Shown here in pieces: positions 35,594 to 43,062 of a stretch of 64,000 bases of DNA; positions within the stretch are counted from its first letter, which is position 1, and each line of letters begins with the position of its first letter. The notes below the pieces were generated by a model. It worked only from the letters and a program-made list of their open reading frames with translations. It was not told the DNA's origin and did no database searches. A program made the translations under genes and the position numbers. The DNA lies in NCBI RefSeq assembly GCF_015840335.1, contig NZ_CP060395.1:372001-436000 (forward strand), given 5' to 3'. The stretch is from Synechococcus sp. CBW1108. Its GTDB lineage: Bacteria > Cyanobacteriota > Cyanobacteriia > PCC-6307 > Cyanobiaceae.

Positions 35594-37297
35594 ATGGATC
35601 GCCTCCGAGAACTTTTCGCCCTCGTAGAAGTCAACGGCACCACCACTGCCAAAGCCATTCAGGCTCGCATTGCAAGCAGCGGCATCTGCCTAGACGACTT
35701 TCGCCTGGCCTCCACCATGGCCAAGCTGAAGGCGCTTGGAGAAAGAGCAATCGATTTCGATTGTTTCGCAGCCCTGGTGGGAGAAGAGCTTTTGATGCTG
35801 AGCCGCGCCTTTAAGCGCCAGCTCGTGATCCCCGACTGGCAGGAGTTCTGCACCGACATTGAGACGGTGTTTAAGCATGTGGCCCCCGACCGCAGCGGCA
35901 GCAATGCCGATTACATCCCGATCCTCCGGGATGCCGATCCAGAGAAATGGGGGGTGGCAATCTGCAGTGTCGATGGCCAGCGGATGGGCCTGGGTGATGT
36001 GGATGTTTACCACTCTATTCAGTCGGTTTCAAAGCCGCTCACCTATGCCTTTGGCCTCGCCAGGGAAGGCGTGGAGTTCATCAACCAGTTCGTCGGGGTG
36101 GAGCCCTCCGGCCGCCCCTTCAACTCCCTAGAGCTGCTACCCGATCAACGGCCATTCAACCCCTGCGTGAATGCTGGCGCGATCATGATGGCGGGCCTGG
36201 TGGCCTCGGGAACCCCGGAGCTGGACGCCCGGCAGATCACCCAGACGATCATGGATCTGTGGGCAAATCTCAGCGGCGGGATCGCCCCAGTGCGCTTCAG
36301 CGAAGAGACGATGCTCTCGGAGCGGGAAACCGCAGACAACAATTTTGCGATTGCCTACCTGCTGCGGGGCGGCCGGGGCCTACCCCGCGGCGTTGATCTA
36401 CACAAAATGATGGACGTTTACCTCTCGTGCTGCAGCATCGAGATGAACGCCACGATGCTCTCGATAGCGGCGGCCACCCTGGCCAATGGCGGCGTCTGCC
36501 CGATAACCGGCCAGCAGGTGCTCAGCACAGATGTGGTCAAGAAAACCCTTTCGGTAATGCAGGCCTCGGGGCTCTACGACAATGCCGGCACTTTCACCCT
36601 GGAGGTGGGCCTGCCGGCCAAATCGGGGGTTGCAGGTGCAGTGATGGTGGTGGTCCCCAACCTGATGGGTTTTGCCACCTTCTCGCCGCGCCTCGATGCC
36701 TACGGCAACTCGGTGCGCGGGGTGAGCTTCTGCCAGCAGCTGGTGGATCGCTTCACGTTCCACATCTATGACAGCCTCTCTGGCGGCCGCAGCGGCTGCA
36801 AGCGCGACCCCCGCGCCTCCCAGCACAACCGCAAGCAGCGGGATCTCACCGATCTGCGCTGGGCCGCATCCCATGGCGACCGCTACGCCACCAAAGTGCG
36901 CGATCTGATGCTCAACTGCATGATGGCAATTACCCTCGCCGACGGCGAGATCGAGGCGCCGGAAATCGCCAGCATGGCCGAAGCCTACGCCGAGATCATG
37001 GGCGAGCGGCCAGATCCCCAAGAACTGCAGGCCCTGGCCGAAGCCACCCAGGCCCTGGGAGCCGAAGCCCCCTTCGATGCCCTGCTGGAGCGGCTGCGCC
37101 AAGAGCTGCCCCTGCTCGATGACAACGGCCGCGAGCTGATCCTGGAATCCGCCTTCCGGGTGGCCTGCGCCGACGGCGAAATCGAGCCAGAGGAAGACCT
37201 GCAACTGCGGGCGATTGCCCATGCGCTGGCAATCAATGAGGGGGTGCTGGAGCTGGAAATCGCCCGCTTCCAGAGACAGCTGACGCGTCCTTCCTGA
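35594..37297 (+). CDS. glsA: Glutaminase A with N-terminal helical domain and C-terminal TerB-like repeats
   Basis: Hydrolyses glutamine to glutamate and ammonia. The catalytic domain (about residues 95-400) shows the serine-dependent beta-lactamase-like motifs: SIQSVSKPLTYAFGL (S-x-x-K), NPCVNAGAIMMAGLV, ERETADNNFAIAYLL, YLSCCSIEMNATMLS and GFATFSPRLDAYGNS. Residues 1-80 are an extra helical region and 430-567 an extra helical domain with two acidic ADGEIE repeats (TLADGEIEAPE and CADGEIEPEED) typical of TerB-type domains, which bind metal in other proteins. Bacterial GlsA is normally near 310 residues; this is 567. A GTA-N8-TAC motif precedes it. The IS630 element begins 21 bp after the stop. 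Confidence 0.88.
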   Translation: MDRLRELFALVEVNGTTTAKAIQARIASSGICLDDFRLASTMAKLKALGERAIDFDCFAALVGEELLMLSRAFKRQLVIPDWQEFCTDIETVFKHVAPDRSGSNADYIPILRDADPEKWGVAICSVDGQRMGLGDVDVYHSIQSVSKPLTYAFGLAREGVEFINQFVGVEPSGRPFNSLELLPDQRPFNPCVNAGAIMMAGLVASGTPELDARQITQTIMDLWANLSGGIAPVRFSEETMLSERETADNNFAIAYLLRGGRGLPRGVDLHKMMDVYLSCCSIEMNATMLSIAAATLANGGVCPITGQQVLSTDVVKKTLSVMQASGLYDNAGTFTLEVGLPAKSGVAGAVMVVVPNLMGFATFSPRLDAYGNSVRGVSFCQQLVDRFTFHIYDSLSGGRSGCKRDPRASQHNRKQRDLTDLRWAASHGDRYATKVRDLMLNCMMAITLADGEIEAPEIASMAEAYAEIMGERPDPQELQALAEATQALGAEAPFDALLERLRQELPLLDDNGRELILESAFRVACADGEIEPEEDLQLRAIAHALAINEGVLELEIARFQRQLTRPS

Positions 37298-38407
37298 TCA
37301 CGGGAACCCCACCACCAAGTGTGCCGTCCCGGAGATTTGCGAGCAAAGTCGCTGGAGCTTCTCCAGGATTGAGTCGGCGGTGGCGGTCCACTTGAACGGC
37401 ACCTTGGTCTTGTCGTAGGCCGCCACGAACTGCTCGATCTTGTTGATCAGCTCTTTGACGCTCGAGAAGCTGCCGCGCCGAATCGCCTTCTGGGTGATGA
37501 TCCCAAACCATCGCTCCACCTGGTTGAGCCAGGAGGCGTAGGTGGGGGTGTAGTGGACGTGGAAACGAGGCCGCTGCGCCAGCCAGGCCTTCACTTTGGT
37601 GTGCTTGTGAGTGCAGTAGTTGTCGACGATCAGGTGCAGATCGAGCTCCTTGGGCACCTCCTTGTCGATCCTTCGCAAGAAGCTGAGGAACTCCTGGTGC
37701 CGGTGCCTGGGCTTGCATTCGGCGATTACCGCACCGGTGGCCACATCCAGTGCGGCGAACAGGGTGGTGGTGCCGTGGCGGATGTAGTCATGCGTCACAC
37801 CTTCCACGTAGCCCAGGCCCATGGGCAACAGCGGCTGAGTGCGGTCTAGGGCCTGGATCTGCGTCTTCTCATCAACGCAGAGCACGACAGCGTTCTCGGG
37901 TGGATTCAGGTACAGGCCAACGATGTCGCGGACCTTCTCAACAAAGAACGGATCGGTCGGCAATTTGAAATGCTTCTGCCGATGCGGCTGGACCGAGAAG
38001 GTCTGCAGCCAGCGGTGAACGGTGGTTTTTGAAATTCCTGTGGCGGCTGCCAGAGAACGCGCTGACCACTGGGTGCTGCCATCGGCGGGCTTGGTCTGCA
38101 GGGCCCGGTTGATCACCTCGGCCACCTTGTCGTCCTCGTAGGTGCGCGGCCGGCCGGGGCGGAGCTCGTCGTGCAGACCTTCCAAGCCCAGCTCCCGATA
38201 TCGCTTGCGCCATTTGCCAACGGTCATTCCGGTCAGGCCCATCCGTCTGGCGATAGCGGTGTTGGTTTCACCAGCGCCACAGGCCAACACGATCTGGGCG
38301 CGCTGCACGATCGAATGCGGCAGGGATCGGGAATGGGCAAGGGCCTGCAACTGCTGAACTTCGTCCCCTGTGAGGACCAGCGGCGGCATCGGACGGCCGA
38401 CGGCCAT
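37298..38407 (-). CDS. IS630-family transposase
   Basis: DDE transposase of 369 residues. The N-terminal half has paired helix-turn-helix domains (IARRMGLTGMTVGKWRKRYRE, then SLAAATGISKTTVHRWLQ); the catalytic domain has Asp in VVLCVDEKTQIQALDRTQP, Asp in LDLHLIVDNYCTHK and Glu in SWLNQVERWFGIITQKAI. All three catalytic residues are present and the frame is open, so it may be active. The normal stop is made by the TA target plus the next base; because TA is missing on this side, the frame runs six codons into flanking DNA and stops at 37298. ATG 38407 (MAVGRPMPPL) matches the start of the second copy. Confidence 0.88.
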   Translation of the reverse strand: MAVGRPMPPLVLTGDEVQQLQALAHSRSLPHSIVQRAQIVLACGAGETNTAIARRMGLTGMTVGKWRKRYRELGLEGLHDELRPGRPRTYEDDKVAEVINRALQTKPADGSTQWSARSLAAATGISKTTVHRWLQTFSVQPHRQKHFKLPTDPFFVEKVRDIVGLYLNPPENAVVLCVDEKTQIQALDRTQPLLPMGLGYVEGVTHDYIRHGTTTLFAALDVATGAVIAECKPRHRHQEFLSFLRRIDKEVPKELDLHLIVDNYCTHKHTKVKAWLAQRPRFHVHYTPTYASWLNQVERWFGIITQKAIRRGSFSSVKELINKIEQFVAAYDKTKVPFKWTATADSILEKLQRLCSQISGTAHLVVGFP

Positions 38408-38464
38408 GGAAAGACCCCCCGGGAGACACTTCATGTTCTATCAGTTATTTGCGGGACTGAACAC
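37319..38464 (-). mobile_element. IS630-family insertion sequence, nearly complete copy
   Basis: The ends match as an imperfect inverted repeat: GTGTGCCGTCCCGGAGAT on the left and, read inward from the right, GTGTTCAGTCCCGCAAAT. IS630 elements insert at TA. The right end is followed by TA (38465-38466), but the left end is preceded by AA, so one side of the target is lost or changed. It contains one transposase gene. A truncated second copy lies at 42572-43060 in the same orientation. Confidence 0.85.
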
Positions 38465-38568
38465 TAGGTGGACATCAGGTATTTGCGGACCAGGAAGGCA
38501 TCAAAGTCCTTGGCACCGAGCTGATCGAGATGGTCCATCTCACTGGTGATCGTGGCTGCTTGTGTCAC
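38464..38568 (-). pseudogene. N-terminal fragment resembling BREX protein BrxL, cut by IS630
   Basis: A 34-codon frame starts at GTG 38568, overlapping the PIN-toxin stop as GTGA, and runs into the IS630 end where TAG stops it. Its sequence (EMDHLDQLGAKDFDAFLV followed by RKYLMS) resembles the first residues of BrxL/Lon-like BREX proteins, which start with a short helix and an LVRKDLV-like motif. The similarity is short, so the call is tentative. The rest of the gene is not found on the other side of the element. Confidence 0.3.
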
Positions 38569-38948
38569 GGAAGCACCTCTAACTGCAGCAGCTTGGCGGC
38601 CTGGTTGAGGCGTCGGTCGAAACAGGCAAAGGTCAGCGGAAGGGCTAGATGCTCATGCAACCGATGGGCAGCTGCCAGCTGAACGCTGTCGTAGCCGCGA
38701 AGGCCAAAAGCCTCGGCAAATACACCAGCTTTTTCAACCAGCGGCTGGGTGACATCCGCGATCGCAAAGCCAGGCCAAGCCTGCTCAAACATGGATCGAG
38801 CCTGGTCGAATGCAGCCATCGACGCAGCCCAGGTGATCCTGCAGACCGCGATTCCTTCTGATGAAGAGCTTGCCTTGATCATGCTCTCGCTGCCCTGCTC
38901 GTCGATGAAGAGCTTTAGCAGGGCAGAGGTATCACAAAAAAGGATCAC
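38565..38948 (-). CDS. PIN-domain toxin (VapC-like ribonuclease)
   Basis: A 127-residue PIN protein. The first catalytic Asp is in VILFCDTSALLKLF at the N terminus, an acidic residue follows in the centre, and GLRGYDSVQLAAAHRLHE carries the conserved Asp of the third motif; TFACFDRRLNQAAKLLQLEV is the usual C-terminal strand and helix. GTG 38948 starts directly at this motif and lies 5 bp past the stop of a partial antitoxin frame; TTG 38960 would overlap it. VapC-type toxins cleave tRNA or rRNA; the target is unknown. Confidence 0.82.
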   Translation of the reverse strand: MILFCDTSALLKLFIDEQGSESMIKASSSSEGIAVCRITWAASMAAFDQARSMFEQAWPGFAIADVTQPLVEKAGVFAEAFGLRGYDSVQLAAAHRLHEHLALPLTFACFDRRLNQAAKLLQLEVLP

Positions 38949-38953
38949 AGTTT

Positions 38954-39082
38954 CTAACAACGATCCTCGATCACGATGTCACTCATCAGTGGGCCACCAT
39001 CGTTCAGCTTTACGGGTGGTGGAATCGCAGGATTCTTGCCATTCCAGCTGATCACGCCGGCATCAATCTGGGGAGAAGCCCA
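38954..39082 (-). pseudogene. C-terminal remnant of a Phd/VapB-like antitoxin
   Basis: The frame encodes a short tail (QIDAGVISWNGKNPAIPP, then PVKLNDGGPLMSDIVIEDRC) and ends just before the PIN toxin start. The pattern of Gly-Val-Ile-Ser-Trp, Pro-rich middle and DIVIEDR ending is typical of antitoxins encoded before PIN toxins. The N-terminal DNA-binding part is absent: an in-frame TGA precedes it and no antitoxin start is seen up to 39250. The toxin therefore appears to lack a complete partner here. Confidence 0.5.
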
Positions 39083-39253
39083 TCACTGCTGGAGGAGAAG
39101 TGGAGCCGGCTGGCGGCATGGAGGTGAATAGAGGCAGAAACCAGACCGGGCTGATGCTCAGAGCACCTGCGCCCGGGCTTGAGACCTAAGCACCCGCAGG
39201 AGCTGGCGAACGACTGCGCCGTCAAGCCGGGGCAGCCCCGACCTCAGGTCGAT

Positions 39254-39634
39254 TCAGACGGCCCAGTCCACCAGCTGCAGCCCCTCCACCCGGCTGAACT
39301 CACTGACGTTGTGGCTCACCACAGTGGCGCCGATGGCGAGAGCATGACAAGCGATCCAGAGGTCGTTGGCGTCGATCGGTGTGGCACGGCGCTTCAGTGC
39401 GGTGGCCTGAACGGCGTAGTGCTCGCAAATCCCCGGTCCCTGTGGATAGAGCACCGGCGCCAGCCGGCTCAGGGCTTCGAGATGCTGCAGGGTGGCCTCC
39501 CGCCGCTGGCTGCCCTCTGCGCCGCGCAGCAGCTCGGCCCAGGTGATGAACGACATGGCAATGGAGTCGTCATCGCCGAGGGCATCGATGCGCTGGGCTA
39601 CCTGAGGCGGACGGTTCTTGCTCAGATAGATCAC
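39254..39634 (-). CDS. vapC: PIN-domain toxin VapC, N-terminus truncated
   Basis: A 126-residue PIN protein whose centre and end are normal: SFITWAELLRGAEGS (Glu motif), TPIDANDLWIACHALAIGA (Asp motif) and VVSHNVSEFSRVEGLQLVDW. It starts at GTG 39634, overlapping the vapB stop as GTGA, with MIYLSKNRPPQ. Standard VapC begins with about eight more residues including LLDTNI, whose Asp is catalytic; nothing equivalent is present in any frame upstream. The protein is probably inactive as an RNase. Confidence 0.75.
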   Translation of the reverse strand: MIYLSKNRPPQVAQRIDALGDDDSIAMSFITWAELLRGAEGSQRREATLQHLEALSRLAPVLYPQGPGICEHYAVQATALKRRATPIDANDLWIACHALAIGATVVSHNVSEFSRVEGLQLVDWAV

Positions 39635-39885
39635 AGGGCTTCCCGTTCCTGCACCGGCAGCTTGTTTTGCTGCTCTTGCTCCAGTGCCTCCACAAAGTCA
39701 GCATCGAAGCTGCTGAGGGCCTGCAGCAGGGCCTGGCCCCGCTGGCTTGGACAGGGGTGAATGAGCAGATCGCCTTCTGGGGTGCGGCTGATCTGCACCC
39801 GATCGCTGCTGAGGCGAAACTCGGCGGGGATGCGCACAGCCTGGCTGTTGCCGTTCATAAACACGCGGCTGGGCAGCACATCCAT
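39631..39885 (-). CDS. vapB: VapB antitoxin (SpoVT/AbrB swapped-hairpin type)
   Basis: An 84-residue antitoxin with an AbrB-like DNA-binding domain in the first half (VFMNGNSQAVRIPAEF, DRVQISRTPEGDLLIHP) and an acidic C-terminal tail that would wrap the toxin (FDADFVEALEQEQQN). ATG 39885 (MDVLPSRVFM) is preferred; the frame is open to 39924. Coupled to vapC by GTGA. The antitoxin looks intact even though its toxin does not. Confidence 0.8.
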   Translation of the reverse strand: MDVLPSRVFMNGNSQAVRIPAEFRLSSDRVQISRTPEGDLLIHPCPSQRGQALLQALSSFDADFVEALEQEQQNKLPVQEREAL

Positions 39886-40248
39886 GGGACCAGCCCTGGT
39901 GTGTGTACAGCTCAGTGTAGACATCTTGCGCCTGCTGTCTCAATGCCCCCAGGCGTAGCAGTGCCCAGCGGCTCTGAAGACCCCCAGCAGGGCGATGCCG
40001 ATCACATCGCAGTCAATCCAGTCGTGGTGGCACTTCTGGTTGATCCGATCGGCGATCGTTGTTGCCTCCTCAGGGCGGTGGGATGGAGAAGCGTTTCCGG
40101 AAGCCCTGGGTTAGGCCTTCATCCTGGCCGGCAATAGACGCTCAGCAAGGACACACAACACCAAAGAGAAGCAGTCAACCAATTCCTGCAAGCGCTTAGC
40201 CGATCCATGGTGATCGGCTGGAAGCCAACCTGAGGAAGATCGGAGCGG
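39886..40248. other. Intergenic stretch with no gene recognised
   Basis: About 360 bp between vapB and the small remnant at 40249. I see no conserved frame, tRNA or strong hairpin. Frames that are open here lack codon bias and domain signals. Confidence 0.5.
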
Positions 40249-40363
40249 CTACTTCTGTGCGGCAGCCAGGGACCGGAACCACTCAATCTCCTCGGCCATG
40301 TCGACGAGCTGCAGTGAACTCGGTTTGATAGGTAGCTCAGGCTGATGAATGCAGCAGAAATAA
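40249..40363 (-). pseudogene. Short C-terminal gene remnant of unknown family
   Basis: A minus-strand frame of about 37 codons reads as protein-like (QPELPIKPSSLQLVDM then AEEIEWFRSLAAAQK) and ends in TAG at 40249. There is no start: a TGA lies just upstream. It follows the nucleotidyltransferase fragment on the same strand, where a HEPN-type partner would be expected, but it does not clearly match one. Confidence 0.3.
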
Positions 40364-40396
40364 CATCACAGCCACTCAGGCACTGCACTCCAGGCT

Positions 40397-40632
40397 TCAG
40401 CCATGCAGAACCGTTCCGTGATCGAGGGCTGCACGGATGATCGGATCCCCGCCCAAGTAGCGCTCGGCGATCTCATGGGGCCGCCGCACCAGCAGGTCGA
40501 GGGGGAAGCCCGCATGGCAAGACTTTCGAATTGCGCGGATCTGAGCCAGATGCCTTCCCTGGAATGGCACTACCACGAGGATGTCTGCATCTGAATCCCA
40601 GCGCCCCTCACCGCGGGCATGGGAACCGCCGG
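40397..40632 (-). pseudogene. MNT-type nucleotidyltransferase, N-terminus missing at the intron boundary
   Basis: The frame begins at the 3' edge of the group II intron with GGSHARGEGRWDSDADILVV, the nucleotidyltransferase catalytic motif (GS, then D-x-D). It continues through FPLDLLVRRPHEIAERYL to the normal C terminus. The N-terminal helix and strand (about 25-40 residues) are missing. MNT proteins of this size usually pair with a HEPN toxin. The DNA on the other side of the intron does not encode the missing part. Confidence 0.65.
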
Positions 40633-40704
40633 GTAGCCCCGGGGAACTTCCCCCCGAGGCCCCCACAGATCCGTACGTGACACTCTCGCGTCATACGGCT
40701 CCTG

Positions 40705-41951
40705 TCATCCAGCCACTGCCCGCTCACCGTGCCAATGGGCAAACAGGCCAGGGCGCTGTTGGCCAATCCGCGTCAGGAGCTCACGGCTGCGGCGATGCTT
40801 ACGCCGCAGTCGTTGGTGCTTCTGCCGCAGCCAGGCGCTCAGCTCCTGATTTAGGTAGCTGAACAACTTGGCCCTCAGCTCCGTTGGATAGAACCTGCCG
40901 TAGTACTGGATCCAGCCCCGCAGGATCGGATTCAGTCGTCTGGCAAGCTCCTCCAACGGCAGATAGGTCTGTCGACGCAGATCAATCTGCCGGATCCTGT
41001 CCCGCATGCGCTTAAGCGCCTGCGGACTCACCGCCGGCAGGAAGCTCGTAAAGATCTCCCCATGCCGGTTCTTGGCCATACGCGGCCGGAAGCAATAGCC
41101 CAGAAACGTGAACTGAATCCGAGGAAACTGACCACGACGGCTGCTGTCCTTGCAATAGACCACCTGGGTCTTCTGCGGATGCAGCGTGAGCCCGCAGGAT
41201 GCGAATCGCTCCTGCAAGGCCGCCATGAGCCGTTCGCACTCGGAGAGGCTGTGGCAGTGGCAGATCACATCGTCTGCATAGCGCTCAAACGGGATGTGCG
41301 GAAAACTCCACGCATCCAGGAGTCAAACGCATAATGCAGATACAGATTGGCAAGCAATGGACTGATGACACCACCCTGGGGCGTGCCACTGGTCCGTTCC
41401 TGGAGAGACCCATCCGGCAATTCCACCGGTGCCTCCAACCATCGCCGCAGATACAGCAGCACCCAGCGCTCGGAGGTATGAAACCGGAGGGCCCGCATCA
41501 GGAGGTCATGATCGATCGAGTCGAAAAACCCCTTGATATCGAGATCCACTACCCAGTCATACTTCCAACAGCGCTTACGGCAGCTCTCCACGGCCTGGTG
41601 GGCCGACTTTCCCGGTCTGTAGCCATAGGAGTCCTGATCAAAGATCGGCTCCAACTGGGGCTCCAGCACCTGCTTGACCACCATCTGAGCAACGCGATCA
41701 GCCACCGTGGGAATGCCCAGAGGCCTTGAACCGCCTCCAGACTTGGGAATCTCCACACGCCGAACCGCTGGCGGGAAGTAACTCCCAGATGCCATCCGGT
41801 TCCAGAGCTTATAGAGATTATTCTCCAGGTCTTGGGCAAAGTCATCGAGACTCTGGCCATCCACACCAGCCGCCTTCCCGTTCCGCTTCACAAGCTGATA
41901 GGCCTTCCAGACCATCGCTTTGGTGATCGGTAGCGACTTGTCCGAACTCAC
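40705..41951 (-). pseudogene. Group II intron reverse transcriptase/maturase, one frameshift
   Basis: The first frame (41951 to 41265) holds RT blocks 0-4 (KRNGKAAGVDGQSLDDF, PKSGGGSRPLGIPTVADR, DLDIKGFFDSIDHDLLM, TSGTPQGGVISPLLANL). The second (to 40705) holds the remainder of the RT domain and the maturase domain X (FLGYCFRPRMAKN, LNPILRGWIQYYGRFYP). Between them, at about 41300, one base is missing just before the active-site YADD, which is intact in the second frame. No HNH endonuclease domain is present. Restoring one C would give a full protein of about 415 residues. Confidence 0.8.
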
Positions 41952-42178
41952 CTCCGTCCTCCTGCCGGGGGCAGTTGTGGAGAGTGTTCGAACCGAATGA
42001 CGCAGCCCCTTCGCTCCAGGGCCATTACAGCCCCTTCATCACTACTACGAGCTGCTCCGCCCCTGCCATGGGTCTTGGTAGTCGCCCTCGTGGTTGTGGC
42101 CACTTGAGACTTTCCCTTTACACCCCATGGCAGGTTCCCACGTTCCACACCGAGGCCTGTGATGGACTCATGTCGCCT

Positions 42179-42209
42179 GTAGCCGAAGGCTTGCGCGAAG
42201 CGGTACACC
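42179..42209 (-). repeat. Copy B of a ~26-nt interspersed repeat, inside the intron
   Basis: Read on the minus strand, this copy contains ACCGCTTCGCGCAAGCC followed by TTCGGCTAC. It matches copies at 42301, 42542 and 60126, with a consensus of ACCGCTKCGCGSAAGCC then TTCGGCTAC. The second half is self-complementary around GAA/TTC and could form a small hairpin. Confidence 0.6.
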
Positions 42210-42300
42210 GGCTGCCATGTGGACCGTAAGCAGGTGACGTCCACACTGTTCCGGGTGTCGGCTACCTCCACCCGTTTTGACAGCGACTGAAAGCCTTTTC

Positions 42301-42333
42301 GTAGCCCTTGGGCTTCCGCGCAGCGGTTGCGTC
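42301..42333 (-). repeat. Copy C of the ~26-nt interspersed repeat, inside the intron
   Basis: On the minus strand it reads ACCGCTGCGCGGAAGCCC and then AAGGGCTAC. The stem is kept by compensating changes (GCCC with GGGC, where copy B has GCC with GGC), which suggests selection on the hairpin. It lies in the ribozyme domain I region. Confidence 0.55.
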
Positions 42334-42541
42334 AGCGGCGATTCGCTTGCGCTCATCTTTCCATCACTCACCTGACGGATCACGTCCGCCTTTTCCCCAT
42401 CGCTCACCCACCGCGCCTTTTGAACGCAGCAGCATGGGGTGGTTTGGAGCCTGCCCCTGCAGGCCGGCTCCGGGAGGCCACACTCCCATCCCTGGTGTAG
42501 TTGCGTCAGTGTTCATGGTGAACGTTTGACTCGTGGCACAA

Positions 42542-42571
42542 GTAGCCGAAGGCTTCCGCGCAGCGGTGAGA
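42542..42571 (-). repeat. Copy A of the ~26-nt interspersed repeat, inside an IS630 fragment
   Basis: On the minus strand: ACCGCTGCGCGGAAGCC then TTCGGCTAC. It interrupts the transposase gene directly after the codons for PHRQK. The degenerate IS630 copy at 59766-60340 has the same repeat at the same codon. Confidence 0.6.
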
Positions 42572-43060
42572 TTTCTGCCGGTGCGGCTGGACCGAGAAGA
42601 TTTGCAGCCAGCGGTGAACGGTGGTTTTTGAAATTCCTGTAGCGGCTGCGAGAGAACGCGCTGACCACTGGGTGCTGCCATCGGCGGGTTTGGTCTGCAG
42701 GGCTCGGTTGATAACCTCGGCAACCTTGTCGTCCTCGTAGGTGCGCGGCCGGCCGGGGCGGAGCTCGTCGTGCAGCCCTTCCAGACCGAGATCCCGGTAG
42801 CGCTTGCGCCACTTGCCGACGGTCATCCCCGTCAGGCCCATTCGCTTGGCGATAGCGGTGTTGCTTTCACCGGCGCCGCAGGCCAGCACGATCTGGGCGC
42901 GTTGAACGATCGAATGCGGCAGGGATCGGGAATGGGCAAGGGCCTGCAAATGCTGAACCTCTTCTTCGCTGAGAACCAGCGGAGGCATCGGACGTCCAAG
43001 CGCCAAGGGGCACCTCGGGTGACACTCCGAATTCTATCTGTTATTTCCGGGACGGCACAC
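42572..43060 (-). mobile_element. Truncated IS630 copy (right end and N-terminal transposase)
   Basis: Contains the outer right end (GTGTGCCGTCCCGGAAAT reading inward, next to TA at 43061-43062) and the first ~145 codons of a transposase nearly identical to the 37.3-38.4 kb copy. The frame (start ATG 43006, MALGRPMPPLVL) has both helix-turn-helix units but stops at HRQK, where the repeat replaces the catalytic half. Inactive. Confidence 0.85.
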
Positions 43061-43062
43061 TA

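Larger units (their letters stand above)
40636..42483 (-). mobile_element. Group II intron (ribozyme plus reverse transcriptase frame)
   Basis: The 5' end fits the consensus GUGYG (GTGTGGCC reading down from 42483). Domain V is clear at 40668-40701: a 34-nt hairpin beginning GAGCCGTATG with a GAGA tetraloop and the AGC triad, followed by a GC-rich domain VI hairpin. The exact 3' end is uncertain by about 10 bases (around 40630-40636). About 530 bp of ribozyme domains I-IV precede the coding part. Length is near 1.85 kb. Confidence 0.82.

Noticed and set aside
40119-40388. An 89-codon minus-strand frame near the nucleotidyltransferase fragment
   Set aside because: No start context or motif; a different frame in the same place (40249-40363) is more protein-like.
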